A DNA stretch of 64,000 nucleotides from Micromonospora chersina (GTDB taxonomy: Bacteria; Actinomycetota; Actinomycetes; Mycobacteriales; Micromonosporaceae), in assembly GCF_900091475.1 (NCBI RefSeq), contig NZ_FMIB01000002.1, forward strand, positions 744,001-808,000, read 5' to 3'. The notes beneath the pieces were generated by a model. It made no database searches. It was not told the DNA's origin and worked only from the letters and a program-made list of their open reading frames with translations. The translations under genes were made by a program, and so were the position numbers. Each line of letters starts with the position of its first letter. The stretch's first letter is position 1. Positions 55,644-64,000 of this stretch are shown here, piece by piece.

Positions 55644-56129
55644 TCACAGGGGACGGTGCATGACGTGCAGGCCCACCCGCCCGAGCGTGGGGTGCGCGAA
55701 CGACTCCGGCACGGTGCCGAGCACCGTGAAGCCGAGCCGCCGGTACAGCTCCACGGCCGCCGTGTTGGTCTCCACCACGGCGTTGAACTGCATCGCGGCG
55801 AACCCCTGCCGACGGGCCCAGTCCAGGGCGTCCTCACACAGGGCGCGGCCGACGCCGCGACCGCGGGCCGCGGCGGACACCATGAAGCTGGCGGTGGCCA
55901 CGTGCGCGCCGGGACCCGGCCGGTTGGCGCCCATCTTGGCGGTGCCGAGCACCGTGCCGTCCTCCTCGGCGACCACGGTGCGGCCGGGTGGCCGTTCCAC
56001 CCACACCTCGCGGGCCACCTCGGCCGGCCACGCCGGGTCGTAGGGGAAGGTCTCCTGGGCGACGATGACGTCCTCGACGATCGGCCAGACCTGGGCCCAG
56101 TCGGCAGGCGTGTAGTCCCGGATGCGCAT
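55644..56129 (-). CDS. GNAT-family N-acetyltransferase
   Basis: A 161-residue protein. Typical elements are the start MRIRDYTPADWAQVWPIVE, the CoA loop AAARGRGVGRALCEDAL and the late strand VVETNTAAVELYRRLGF. The ATG at 56129 is preferred over 56186. TAGCGT on the minus strand ends seven bases upstream, giving a leaderless transcript. Probably in operon with the cupin gene. Confidence 0.9.
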   Translation of the reverse strand: MRIRDYTPADWAQVWPIVEDVIVAQETFPYDPAWPAEVAREVWVERPPGRTVVAEEDGTVLGTAKMGANRPGPGAHVATASFMVSAAARGRGVGRALCEDALDWARRQGFAAMQFNAVVETNTAAVELYRRLGFTVLGTVPESFAHPTLGRVGLHVMHRPL

Positions 56130-56136
56130 CCCGGGC

Positions 56137-56142
56137 ACGCTA
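56137..56142 (-). promoter_or_regulatory. Probable -10 of a leaderless GNAT gene
   Basis: TAGCGT on the minus strand lies seven bases before the ATG at 56129. Confidence 0.45.
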
Positions 56143-56226
56143 GCGGCGCGGCCGCCCGTCGGGTACCGATTTCCGTCCGGCCGCACGGGGCAGCGCGAGG
56201 TGGCGTGGCCGGACCATCATGGGCAC

Positions 56227-57774
56227 GTGGCCGAACCCGTCACCGACCTGGAGCGCCCCGACGCCGGGGCGCCCACCGCGCCGACGACCCCGCCACCCGG
56301 GCCGCGCACCGCCGCGCCCTGGCTGGTCGGCGGGGCCGTCACCGCCGTGCTGCTGCTGCTCGCCGGCCGGTACGGCTACCACCGCGACGAGCTCTACTTC
56401 CTGCTCTGCGGCCGGCACCTCGACTGGGGCTACGTCGACCAGGGCCCGCTCGTGCCGGCCCTCGCCCGGCTGGCAGACACCGTCGCACCGGGCAACCTGG
56501 TGCTGCTGCGCACCCCGTCGGCCCTGATCGGCGGCGCCTCGGTGGTGCTGGTCGCGGCGCTCGCCCGGGAGTTCGGCGCGGGGCGCACCGCCCAGGTGGC
56601 CGCCGCCGTGCTCGCCGCCGCGGCCGGGGTGGTGCTCGCCGCCGGCCACCTGCTCAGCACCACCACCGTCGACATGCTGGTCTGGCTCGCCGCCGCCTGG
56701 TGCGCGGTGCGGATGCTGCGCACCGGCGACACCCGCTGGGCGCTCGGCATCGGGCTGGCGCTCGGCGTGGGCATGCTGAACAAGCTGCTGCCCGCGCTGC
56801 TCGGCGTCGGGCTGCTGGCCGGGGTGCTGATCGCCGGCCCCCGCCGGCTGCCGCGCGACAGGTGGGTGCTGGCCGGCGCCGGGGTCGCCGCACTGCTCGC
56901 CGTGCCGTACGTGGCCTGGCAGGCCGCGCACGGCTTCCCCCAGCTCTCGGTGGCGTCGTCGATCGCCGGCGGCGACAGCTCCTACAGCGGCCGGCTGGAC
57001 GCGGTCGTGCTGCAACTGATCATCATCAGCCCGTTCGCCACCCCGGTCTGGATCGCCGGCCTCGTCGCGCTGCTGCGCCGGCCCGCCTGGGCGGCGTACC
57101 GGGCGATCGGCTGGGCCTGGCTCGTGGTGTTCGCGATCGTCCTGCTCGCCGGCGGCAAGGGCTACTACGACGCCCCGCTGCTGCTGGTGCTCACCGCGGC
57201 CGGCGCGGTGGTCACCGTCGACTGGGCCCGGCGTGGCGCCGCCCGGGCCCGGCAGGCGCTGCTCGCCACCGCCGCCGTCCTGATGACGGCCAGCAGCGCG
57301 GTCCTGCTGCTGCCCACCCTGCCGGCCGACCGGCTGCCCGGCTTCGTGGCCGAGGTCAACTACGACGCGGGCGAGACCATCGGTTGGCCCGCGTTCGCCG
57401 ACTCGGTCGCCGCCGTGCACCGCGGCCTGCCGCCGCAGGAGCGCGCCCGGGCGGTCGTGCTCACCGGCAACTACGGCGAGGCCGGCGCCCTGGCCCGCTA
57501 CGGCCCGGCCCGGGACCTGCCCCGGGCCTACTCCGGGCACAACAGCGTGGCCCGGTTCGGTCGCCCGCCCGACGACGCCGACGTGGTGATCGCCGTCGGC
57601 TGGGAGCGCCCCGGCCAGCTACGTGCCTGGTTCACCGAGGTCACCGAGGCCGGCCGGGTCGACCAGCGGGTCGACGTCGACAACGACGAGAACGGCGGGC
57701 CGATCTTCGTCTGCCGCGGGCTGCGCCGCCCCTGGTCGCAGATCTGGGACAGTGAGGTGAGCCACGCCTCCTGA
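56227..57774 (+). CDS. Glycosyltransferase family 39-like membrane protein (ArnT/PMT-type)
   Basis: A 515-residue integral membrane protein with about ten spans. YGYHRDELYFLLCGRHLDWG and YVDQGPLVPALARLA are the first-loop motifs, whose Asp-Glu pair is the putative catalytic site of the PMT_2/GT39 superfamily. Most of the C-terminal 150 residues form a soluble extracellular domain. Expected to transfer a sugar from a polyprenyl-phosphate donor to an envelope polymer or protein. The GTG at 56227 follows CATCAT six bases upstream. Confidence 0.88.
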   Translation: MAEPVTDLERPDAGAPTAPTTPPPGPRTAAPWLVGGAVTAVLLLLAGRYGYHRDELYFLLCGRHLDWGYVDQGPLVPALARLADTVAPGNLVLLRTPSALIGGASVVLVAALAREFGAGRTAQVAAAVLAAAAGVVLAAGHLLSTTTVDMLVWLAAAWCAVRMLRTGDTRWALGIGLALGVGMLNKLLPALLGVGLLAGVLIAGPRRLPRDRWVLAGAGVAALLAVPYVAWQAAHGFPQLSVASSIAGGDSSYSGRLDAVVLQLIIISPFATPVWIAGLVALLRRPAWAAYRAIGWAWLVVFAIVLLAGGKGYYDAPLLLVLTAAGAVVTVDWARRGAARARQALLATAAVLMTASSAVLLLPTLPADRLPGFVAEVNYDAGETIGWPAFADSVAAVHRGLPPQERARAVVLTGNYGEAGALARYGPARDLPRAYSGHNSVARFGRPPDDADVVIAVGWERPGQLRAWFTEVTEAGRVDQRVDVDNDENGGPIFVCRGLRRPWSQIWDSEVSHAS

Positions 57775-57815
57775 GCGGCGGCCACGGGGCGGTCGGCCGA
57801 CCCGCGCGGCCGGGC

Positions 57816-57821
57816 CATACT
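57816..57821 (+). promoter_or_regulatory. Probable -10 of a leaderless membrane-protein gene
   Basis: CATACT ends seven bases before the ATG at 57829. Confidence 0.45.
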
Positions 57822-57828
57822 TGTCGCC

Positions 57829-58647
57829 ATGCTCTGGGGTGTCAGCGGACCGCTCTTCCTCCTCGACTACCTGGGGGCGGTCGCCGTGGCCCTCGCCGTG
57901 GCGCTGGCGGCCCGCGAGCTGACCGGCCGTCGGGCGCGGGGCGCGACCCCGGACCCCGTCGAGCTGGCCTACCTCACCGACCGGGCCCTGCTGGCCTGCC
58001 AGGTGGGCATGGCCGCGCTGCACCGTGCCGGCGTGGTGCGACGCGGGGAACTGGCCACCCTGTCCGTGGACGGCCCGCCGCCACCCCGGTCACCCGCTCT
58101 CGTCCGCGCCCTGCACGCCGCGCTGCGCCGGCCGCAGACGTGGGCCGCCGTGCTCGCCGACCCCGGCGTCGGCCGGGCGCTGCGCCGGCTGGTCGGCCGG
58201 CTCGTCCGGGACGGCTGGCTGCTCACCCCGGCGCAGCGGCGGCGTATCGCGCTGGGCACCCTGCCGCTGTTCGCGGTCGCCGTGGTCGGGGTGACCCGGC
58301 TCGTGGAGAGCGCCGTCGAGGGGCGCGACGCCGGTGGCCCGGCCTCCGTGGTGGGGCTGCTGCTGTGCTGCCTGGCCACCGCCCTGGGCGGCTGGTGGCT
58401 GTGCGAGGTGCCGGAGACCGGTGCCGCCGCCCGCCGCCTGCTGCGCCGGCAGCGCCGGCAGCACGCCGCGCTGGACCCCCAGCGGCGGCCCGCCTGGCGC
58501 GAGCGGAGCACCGACGAGCTGCTCACCGCCATGGCGCTGTTCGGGCCGCGCCCGCTGCTCGCCGTCGACCCCGGCCTCGCCGTGCAGGTCGGCGTCGACC
58601 CGGAGCGCGGCCGCCCGACGCCGGAACCGAAACCGGCCCGCCGCTGA
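57829..58647 (+). CDS. TIGR04222-like membrane protein
   Basis: A 272-residue protein. One span at the N-terminus (FLLDYLGAVAVALAVALAAREL) is followed by a ~130-residue soluble helical domain with PDPVELAYLTDRALLACQVG. Two further spans lie at ~145-165 and ~170-195, and the C-terminus is cytosolic and basic. The arrangement and the first-domain motif match TIGR04222 proteins, an uncharacterised actinobacterial family. Preceded by CATACT, seven bases before the ATG. Confidence 0.65.
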   Translation: MLWGVSGPLFLLDYLGAVAVALAVALAARELTGRRARGATPDPVELAYLTDRALLACQVGMAALHRAGVVRRGELATLSVDGPPPPRSPALVRALHAALRRPQTWAAVLADPGVGRALRRLVGRLVRDGWLLTPAQRRRIALGTLPLFAVAVVGVTRLVESAVEGRDAGGPASVVGLLLCCLATALGGWWLCEVPETGAAARRLLRRQRRQHAALDPQRRPAWRERSTDELLTAMALFGPRPLLAVDPGLAVQVGVDPERGRPTPEPKPARR

Positions 58648-58705
58648 CCCGCCGCGGGGCCGGCCGGGCCGGCGCGGGCCCTGCCGGCCGCTGACCAGAA
58701 ATTGG

Positions 58706-58750
58706 CCGGTGCGGGCCGGCGCCTCCCCTGCCGGCGCCGGCCCGCACCGG
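58706..58750. terminator. Long perfect bidirectional terminator hairpin
   Basis: CCGGTGCGGGCCGGCGCC (58706-58723) pairs perfectly over 18 bases with GGCGCCGGCCCGCACCGG (58733-58750) between convergent genes; the right end is within a base of the VWA gene's stop codon. Confidence 0.88.
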
Positions 58751-60229
58751 TCACCGCAGCTCGTCGGCGGAGCGGATCACCCGGGCGAGGTCCCGCACCT
58801 CGGCGTCCTCGGTGGCGGCGGCCGCACCGTCGGCGATGCTGGCCAGGTCGGTCAGCCGGACCTGCCCGTCGGACCGGCCGTCCCGCAGCGCCTCGGCGAA
58901 CCAGGCCGCCGCGTAGCAGGCCCGCAACCGAGGCGACGCCGCCGTGAAGGCGCCGTCGACGTCGGCGACGGTCACCGACCCGTACGTCTCGGCCGGCGTA
59001 CGGGCCGCCGGGTCGGTCCAGCGCACCTGCACCTGGGCGATCCGGGCCGACGGCGACACGTCCTCGGCGAGCCGGACCGCGTACAGCGCCGTCACGCTGT
59101 GCCCCGGGCCCACCTCGCCGCCGTCGACGCGGTCGTCGCGGAAGTCCTCGTCGGCCACCGCCCGGTTGTCGTAGCCCACCAGCCGGTAGGAGCGCACCGC
59201 CTGCGGCGCGAACGTCACCTGCACCTTGGCGTCCAGCGCCCGCACGCTCAGCGTCGCCGGCAACTGCCGTACGAACACCTTGCGGGCCTGCTCCCGTTCG
59301 CTGACGTAGACCGCGAAGCCGTCGCCCCGGTCGGCCAGCTGCTCCATCAACTCGTCGCCGTAGTCACTGCCCACCCCCACGCCGAGCAGGGCGATCTGCT
59401 TCTCCGCCTCGGCGCGTACCCGGCGCAGGATCGGCTCGGCGTCGGTGCTGCCGACGTTCGCCAGCCCGTCGGAGAGCACGATCACCCGGTTCGTCCGGCC
59501 GGGCCGGAAGCCGTCCCGGGCCACCCGGTAGCCGAGCACCAGGCCGGCCTCCAGGTTGGTGCTGCTGCGGGTGTGCAGCGATTCGATCGCCGCGTGCAGC
59601 GGCCGGGCGTCGGCCACCGGCGTCATCTCCCGGGCCACCCGGGCCTTGTCACTGAACTCGACCACGGCGATGGAGTCGGTGGGGCGCAGCTGGTCGACCA
59701 GCGTGTGCAGGGCGTCGCGCACCAGGTCCAGCCGGCCGGGCTCGCCCATCGACCCGGAGACGTCGATGACGAAGGTGAGTGCCGCGTCCGGGCGGCGCTC
59801 CTCGTCCTCGGCCCGGGTCTGCAGGCCGACCCGCAGCAGCCGCTCGTCACCGCCGGCGTCGTGGGTCCGCGGCAGGCGGGCGCCGTCGACGTGCACGGCG
59901 AAGCCGTCGCCCGCGGGCTGCGGGTAGTCCTGGCGGAACGAGTTGACGAACTCCTCCGGCCGTACCGTGCTGGGCTCCGGCAGGCGGCCATCCATGATGA
60001 GCCGGCGGGCGTAGCCGTACGACGCGGTGTCGACGTCCACGGCGAAGGTGGAGAGCGGGTCGTCCGACGTCCGGGTCTCGTCACCGGACCAGGGGATGCC
60101 GCCGTTCGGGCGGACCGGCCCGGGGGCCGCGTCGGTGCGCCGCGCGCCGCCGTCGGAGCCGCAGGCGCTGACCGCCATGGCGGTGGCGATCGCCACCAGC
60201 AGCAGCGCCGATCGTCTGATGTGGACCAT
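58751..60229 (-). CDS. YfbK-like VWA-domain lipoprotein
   Basis: A 492-residue protein. The N-terminal signal ends with the lipobox AVSAC, with Cys23 as the lipid-anchored residue. The N-terminal conserved region (~50-150), the VWA domain (~165-340) with the MIDAS motif VIDVSGSMG, and the C-terminal DUF3520-like region (ending in LARVIRSADEL) match the YfbK architecture. GGAGGAAG precedes the ATG. Predicted surface lipoprotein binding a metal-dependent partner; role unknown. Confidence 0.88.
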   Translation of the reverse strand: MVHIRRSALLLVAIATAMAVSACGSDGGARRTDAAPGPVRPNGGIPWSGDETRTSDDPLSTFAVDVDTASYGYARRLIMDGRLPEPSTVRPEEFVNSFRQDYPQPAGDGFAVHVDGARLPRTHDAGGDERLLRVGLQTRAEDEERRPDAALTFVIDVSGSMGEPGRLDLVRDALHTLVDQLRPTDSIAVVEFSDKARVAREMTPVADARPLHAAIESLHTRSSTNLEAGLVLGYRVARDGFRPGRTNRVIVLSDGLANVGSTDAEPILRRVRAEAEKQIALLGVGVGSDYGDELMEQLADRGDGFAVYVSEREQARKVFVRQLPATLSVRALDAKVQVTFAPQAVRSYRLVGYDNRAVADEDFRDDRVDGGEVGPGHSVTALYAVRLAEDVSPSARIAQVQVRWTDPAARTPAETYGSVTVADVDGAFTAASPRLRACYAAAWFAEALRDGRSDGQVRLTDLASIADGAAAATEDAEVRDLARVIRSADELR

Positions 60230-60456
60230 GGCTTCCTCCGAGGGGCCGGGGACGGGTCATGGTCATTGACGCAGACCGGCGTCGTCGCGGACCCCGCCGT
60301 GGCCGGACCGATACCCAAGCGCGACCGTCGTGACCGAACCGTGCGCGGGGCGTGACCTGAGCGGGCGGCGGGCGGCCCCTCGGCGGGCGTCGGCGCGGCC
60401 GATGGGGCAGAGTGGGCCCACGGCCGGCGGCGGCCGGGACGAGCAGGAGGTGAGCC

Positions 60457-61923
60457 GTGGACGGCCCGACCGGGGTGGTGTTCCCCGCGACCGGCGACGG
60501 CCGGCGCAGCACGACCGCGCTGGGACGGGCGGTGGTGGCCGACGCCCTGCGGGCGGTGGACCCGGTCGGCGCCCGCTCGGCCGAGCACGAGACGAACTGG
60601 CGGCACGGCTACCTGGGCCACTTCCGCCGGCTCGTCGAGGCGGGCCTGCTGTCCCGGGAGGCCGCGCTCACCGTCGCCCGGGACGGGCTCGCCGCCCTGC
60701 ACGCCCGGATGCGCTACGTCCCCGCCGACGGCGCCGAGGTGGCGCTGGACGACGTGTTCGCGCTGCCGGACCGGGAGCCGCCGCTGGAGACCGCCACGGT
60801 GACCGGGGCCGGCGAGGTGGAGCGCGAGCTGTCCCTGCCGTACCGGGGACAGCGCCTGCGCGGCGACGACCTGCGCCGGCGCCTCGACGCCTGGGTGGAC
60901 GCGGGCGTCGTCGAGCCGAGCTGCGCCGAGGCGGTCCGCGCGGTGCAGGCCAACCCGGACTGGCTGGACCTGAGCGACCAGCGGATCGTGGTGCTCGGCG
61001 CGGGCGCCGAGATGGGACCGCTGCCGTCCGTGCTGCGCTGGGGCGGGGCGGTGGTCGCGGTCGACCTGCCCCGCCCGGAGATCTGGCGCCGCCTGCTGCG
61101 CACCGCCCACCGGTACGGCGGCCGGCTGCACCTGCCGGTGCGGCCCGGCACCGCGACCGACGACGACGCCCTCGCCGCCGGGGCGGGCGCCGACCTGCTG
61201 CACCGCCTGCCGCAGGCCGCCCGCTGGCTGGGCGGCCTGGACGGTCGCCTGGTGCTCGGCAACTACGTGTACGCCGACGGCGCGACGAACGTCCGGGTCG
61301 CCACCGCGGTCGACGCCCTGACCGCCCACCTGGGACGGCGCCGCCCGGACGCCGCGCTGGCCTTCCTGGCCACCCCCACCGACGTGTACGCCGTGCCCGC
61401 CGAGGCCGTCGCCCACGCCGAACGCGGGTACGCCGCCCGCGGTCCGGCGCGCCGGACGCTGCGGCTGCTGTCCGGCGGCCGGCTGCTGCACCGCAACTAT
61501 CCGCCCGGGGCGGACCCGGGGATCAACGACAGCCTGGTGCCGCAGCAGGGACCGAACTACGCCCTGGCGAAGCGGCTGCAACGCTGGCGGGCGGCGGTGG
61601 CCCGGGACGCCGGCGCGACCGTCTCGTTCACCGTGGCCCCGCCCACCCGGACCCGCTCGGTGCTGCGCAACCGCGCCCTCGCGGCCGCGTACGCCGGGGC
61701 GCACCGGTTCGGCATCGAGGTGTTCGAGCCGGCCACCAGCAACACCCTGATGGCCGCGCTGCTCGTGCACGACCTGCGCACCGGCGGCGGCCCGGCGCAG
61801 GAGCACCCGTGGCGGGACGAGGCGTACGCGGCGGCGCACGGCGGCCTGTGGCGGGTGCCCTACGCCCCGCGCAGCGCGCTCGGTCTGGCCGTGCTGCTGG
61901 GACTGGGTGGCGCGCGGGCCTGA
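60457..61923 (+). CDS. Large uncharacterised protein with a Rossmann-like core
   Basis: A 488-residue soluble protein that I cannot name. A segment QRIVVLGAGAEMGPLPSVLR followed by WGGAVVAVDLPRPEIW resembles a nucleotide-binding beta-alpha-beta unit. Further on are RLVLGNYVYADGATN, LLHRNYPPGADPGINDSLVPQQ and a C-terminal helix-rich part. The N-terminal ~110 residues are helical. There is no signal peptide or transmembrane span. AGGAGGTGA precedes the GTG. It lies alone, divergent from the VWA lipoprotein. Confidence 0.65.
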   Translation: MDGPTGVVFPATGDGRRSTTALGRAVVADALRAVDPVGARSAEHETNWRHGYLGHFRRLVEAGLLSREAALTVARDGLAALHARMRYVPADGAEVALDDVFALPDREPPLETATVTGAGEVERELSLPYRGQRLRGDDLRRRLDAWVDAGVVEPSCAEAVRAVQANPDWLDLSDQRIVVLGAGAEMGPLPSVLRWGGAVVAVDLPRPEIWRRLLRTAHRYGGRLHLPVRPGTATDDDALAAGAGADLLHRLPQAARWLGGLDGRLVLGNYVYADGATNVRVATAVDALTAHLGRRRPDAALAFLATPTDVYAVPAEAVAHAERGYAARGPARRTLRLLSGGRLLHRNYPPGADPGINDSLVPQQGPNYALAKRLQRWRAAVARDAGATVSFTVAPPTRTRSVLRNRALAAAYAGAHRFGIEVFEPATSNTLMAALLVHDLRTGGGPAQEHPWRDEAYAAAHGGLWRVPYAPRSALGLAVLLGLGGARA

Positions 61924-61963
61924 GCACAGGTTTCCTTCTCTCGGGCACCGGGAACGCACCGGC

Positions 61964-62542
61964 ATGGCCGAGACCTTCGCAGACCAGGACCTGACGACCC
62001 TGCGGTCCATCGCGCGCGGGGCCGGAATAACGGACACCGAGCGCATGCCGCACGACGAGCTCGTCGACATGTTGCGCCGGGCGGGGCTGGCCGACCCGGA
62101 CGCCAGGCCGGTCGACACCAGCCTGGCCGATCCGGGTGACCCCGGCGTGCCCGGCGCCTACCACGGGCAGGGCGTCGGGCGGCGGGAGTCGGCCGGCGGC
62201 GCTGGCGCCGAGACCGCGGGCTGGCCGGACCAGCCCACCCAGGACCCGGCGCGGCTGTCCGGGCTGCCCCGGAGCAGCCTGACCCTGGGTGACGAGAGTA
62301 CCGGCGGGCAGGCCGCCGAGGAGGCGATCGGCGCCCGGCCCGGTGAGACGCAGATCGACGACCGCACCCAGGACAGCCGGGGCGTCCAGGGCGAGATCCG
62401 GGATCCGGCCGGGCTGTCCGGGCTGCCTCGCAGCAGCCTGACCCTGGGTGACGAGAGTACCGGCGGGCAGGCCGCCGAGGAGGCGATCGGCGCCCGGCCC
62501 GGGGAGTCCGGCACCGAGATCGACGACCGCACCGAATCCTGA
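61964..62542 (+). CDS. Rho-N-like domain protein with internal duplication
   Basis: A 192-residue protein. The N-terminus (DLTTLRSIARGAGITDTERM, then ELVDMLRRAGL) resembles the small helical Rho N-terminal domain. The rest is acidic and disordered and contains two copies of a 31-residue unit beginning LSGLPRSSLTLGDESTGGQ. The two 93-base coding copies (62255-62347, 62414-62506) differ at about three positions. Function unknown. Confidence 0.75.
   Translation: MAETFADQDLTTLRSIARGAGITDTERMPHDELVDMLRRAGLADPDARPVDTSLADPGDPGVPGAYHGQGVGRRESAGGAGAETAGWPDQPTQDPARLSGLPRSSLTLGDESTGGQAAEEAIGARPGETQIDDRTQDSRGVQGEIRDPAGLSGLPRSSLTLGDESTGGQAAEEAIGARPGESGTEIDDRTES
62255..62347 (+). repeat. 93-base intragenic repeat, copy 1
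   Basis: In-frame repeat unit starting CTGTCCGGGCTGCC and ending CCCGGTGAG. About 90 of 93 bases match copy 2. Confidence 0.85.
62414..62506 (+). repeat. 93-base intragenic repeat, copy 2
   Basis: In-frame direct repeat of 62255-62347, starting CTGTCCGGGCTGCC and ending CCCGGGGAG, separated from copy 1 by 66 bases. Confidence 0.85.
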
Positions 62543-62552
62543 GCGAGCAACG

Positions 62553-62587
62553 CCGCGAGCCATCCCCGACCCGGGGGTGGCTCGCGG
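62553..62587 (+). terminator. Terminator hairpin
   Basis: CCGCGAGCCATCCCC pairs with GGGGGTGGCTCGCGG (one G.U pair) immediately after the Rho-N-like gene. Confidence 0.75.
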
Positions 62588-62748
62588 AACATTGTGGACC
62601 TTAATCCTGTTTCGCCGCTCAATGCCCGGTTGCTCCGTTTGGGGCGAGCATGCCTGCTGTTCCGGATATGCGAATGGTGAAACAACGACTCCTCGCCTCA
62701 CCTTCAAATCGGGACATACGCTCACAAGCTCCCCAATAGCCTCAGCCG

Positions 62749-63321
62749 GTGGCTTCTCGCATTTCGTTCGATCGGCTCCCCGGCGGCCCGCACTCTCCCG
62801 TGACGACGGTTCCGCCCCGGCCCGCCCGACCGGTCTTCGTGGACGCCACCGGCACCCGCCGCCAACGGATCCGGCGCGCCGGCGTCCTCATGGCACTGGC
62901 CTCACTGGGCTACCTGCCGATGGCCGGGAGCGCCCTGCTCCCCGGCCCGGCGACGCCGCTGCTGCCCGGCCCGGCCCCGGTCGGCGGCGCCCCGAGCGGC
63001 GGCACCGACAACCCACCCGTCCTCGCCCCCTCGCCCGGACCGACGCACCAGCGCCCGGCTCCACGGTCCACCGGCGTCGTGGACGCGCCACCGGCGGCGG
63101 CCGCCCCGCAACGCCCCACCCGCAGCCCGCGACCGGCGCCGCGGCGCGTCGACCCCGCACCGGTGGACAACCGGCCCACCGGCCCGGCCCCGACACCGTC
63201 GCCGCTCCCGTCCTCGCCGGGCCCGACGGCGCCCGCCACACCGACGCCCTCCGCCACCACGACGGGGCCGGGCGTCAGCCTGCCCGCCCTGCCCGGACCC
63301 GGGCCGGAGGTGGACGGATGA
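62749..63321 (+). CDS. Proline-rich exported or membrane-anchored protein
   Basis: A 190-residue protein. A basic segment (GTRRQRIRRAG) and one hydrophobic span (VLMALASLGYLPMAGSALLP) sit at ~45-70, followed by ~125 residues of Pro/Ala/Thr/Ser-rich sequence without clear domain. It probably acts as a cell-wall-spanning spacer. Start is GTG at 62749. Its stop overlaps the ATG of the polysaccharide-deacetylase gene (ATGA), so the two may act together in the envelope. The 206-base gap upstream is AT-rich for this genome and probably holds the promoter; I see no further defined element there. Confidence 0.65.
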   Translation: MASRISFDRLPGGPHSPVTTVPPRPARPVFVDATGTRRQRIRRAGVLMALASLGYLPMAGSALLPGPATPLLPGPAPVGGAPSGGTDNPPVLAPSPGPTHQRPAPRSTGVVDAPPAAAAPQRPTRSPRPAPRRVDPAPVDNRPTGPAPTPSPLPSSPGPTAPATPTPSATTTGPGVSLPALPGPGPEVDG

Positions 63322-64000
63322 GCACGCCGAGCCGGCGCGCCGGCCGGTTCGTCGTCGCGTCCCTGGCCCTGGTGGTCGGGTCCGTGCTGCTGGTCGAGGC
63401 GTACGCCAACGCCCGCTTCCGCCCCGACCACGTCCGCGGCGCCGAGGACCAGGTCACCGTGCCCACGGAGATCCTGAGCGGCGGTCCGGTGCTCGACGCC
63501 CGCGGCGACCAGCCCCGCACCTACCGGCTGCCCGCGCGGACGATCGCTCTCACCTTCGACGACGGGCCGGACCCGACCTGGACCCCGCGGGTTCTCGACG
63601 TCCTGCGCCGGCACGACACCCCGGCCACCTTCTTCGTCATCGGGTCGGAGGTGGCCCGCCACCCGGACCTGGCCCGGCGCGCCGTGGCCGAGGGGCACGA
63701 ACTCGGCGTGCACACCTTCACCCACCCCGACGCCAGCCTGCTGCCCGCCTGGCGGCAACGGATGGAGTACGCGCAGACCCAGATGGCGATCGTGCACGCC
63801 GCGGGGATTCGCACGAGCCTGCTGCGTTTCCCGTACTCCTCGGTTCCCAGCGCCGTGGACGACGCCAACTGGCCGGTGATCCGGCGGGCCGCCGGGCAGG
63901 GCTACCTGACCGTGGTCAACGACCTCGACGGCGAGGACTGGGCCCGGCCCGGGGTGGACACCATCGTGCGGAACCTGACGCCGGCCGGCGACGCGGGCGT
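63318..64000 (+). CDS. Polysaccharide deacetylase (NodB-type) protein, 3' end outside window
   Basis: At least 227 residues. An N-terminal membrane span (FVVASLALVVGSVLLVEAY) leads to a NodB domain: ALTFDDGPDPTWTPRVLDVL (metal-ligand Asp), LGVHTFTHPDASL (metal-ligand His pair) and LLRFPYSSVPS. It probably removes acetyl groups from a cell-wall or extracellular glycan. In related organisms such a domain is often fused to a glycosyltransferase-2 domain; the C-terminus here is not seen. ATGA overlap with the preceding gene suggests coupling. Confidence 0.88.
   Translation, partial: MSTPSRRAGRFVVASLALVVGSVLLVEAYANARFRPDHVRGAEDQVTVPTEILSGGPVLDARGDQPRTYRLPARTIALTFDDGPDPTWTPRVLDVLRRHDTPATFFVIGSEVARHPDLARRAVAEGHELGVHTFTHPDASLLPAWRQRMEYAQTQMAIVHAAGIRTSLLRFPYSSVPSAVDDANWPVIRRAAGQGYLTVVNDLDGEDWARPGVDTIVRNLTPAGDAG

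Noticed and set aside
59623..62118. An 831-codon minus-strand frame
   Set aside because: It lies out of frame or antisense to the VWA lipoprotein and the 488-residue protein, both of which have good starts and motifs.

Overview
The window is very GC-rich chromosomal DNA (well over 70 % GC by eye). Gene density is high, no intergenic gap exceeds 300 bases, GTG starts are common and many genes lack a leader. Protein content fits a filamentous actinobacterium, most likely of the Micromonospora/Salinispora group. This is inferred from a DivIVA-domain protein coupled to a flavohaemoglobin-like reductase, ECF41/SigJ-type sigma factors, an actinobacterial glycine riboswitch ahead of gcvP, HspR-type control of hsp20 and a TIGR04222-like membrane protein. 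I found no rRNA, tRNA, CRISPR array, phage structural gene or insertion sequence.

0-20 kb is mostly housekeeping and small-molecule genes: end of a flavohaemoglobin-like enzyme, DivIVA-domain protein, sirtuin, glycine-riboswitch-controlled gcvP, aminodeoxychorismate synthase, proline iminopeptidase with a divergent MarR, a DrrAB-type exporter with a divergent TetR, peptide deformylase, a secreted VWA/HYR protein, a TSUP permease, folD behind a ZTP riboswitch, and a SigJ-type sigma factor divergent from an SRPBCC protein.

20-22.1 kb is the most unusual part. A tyrosine recombinase begins inside a perfect 10-6-10 palindrome with the 11-6-11 layout of Xer sites. One kilobase away, between two converging genes, lies a second site whose arms look like a genuine chromosomal dif. 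An aminoglycoside-phosphotransferase-like gene lies between them. The G-versus-C bias of the + strand also appears to reverse around here.

22-34 kb holds an ECF41 sigma factor with its SnoaL-like and carboxymuconolactone-decarboxylase partners, a UvrA2-like ATPase with an AraC regulator, TerC, PdxY, an oxalate/formate-type MFS transporter with a 41-residue second subunit, an SDR, a patatin and an uncharacterised two-domain protein. 34-47 kb holds an acetyltransferase behind a short leader ORF, cydAB behind a double inverted-repeat operator, a lysophospholipid acyltransferase, a HTH/DUF4180 pair, a glycerophosphodiesterase with an MFS partner, thymidine kinase and an NmrA-like/HxlR divergent pair. 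47-64 kb holds a second solitary tyrosine recombinase, an ABC-F protein divergent from a WYL regulator, hsp20 with a HAIR operator, a MarR/MFS divergent pair, several GNAT enzymes, a GT39 membrane glycosyltransferase, a VWA lipoprotein, a large uncharacterised protein, a Rho-N-like protein with an internal duplication, and the start of a polysaccharide deacetylase.

Most genes are single units or pairs in which a regulator sits next to its likely target. Convergent genes are often separated by long perfect GC hairpins.
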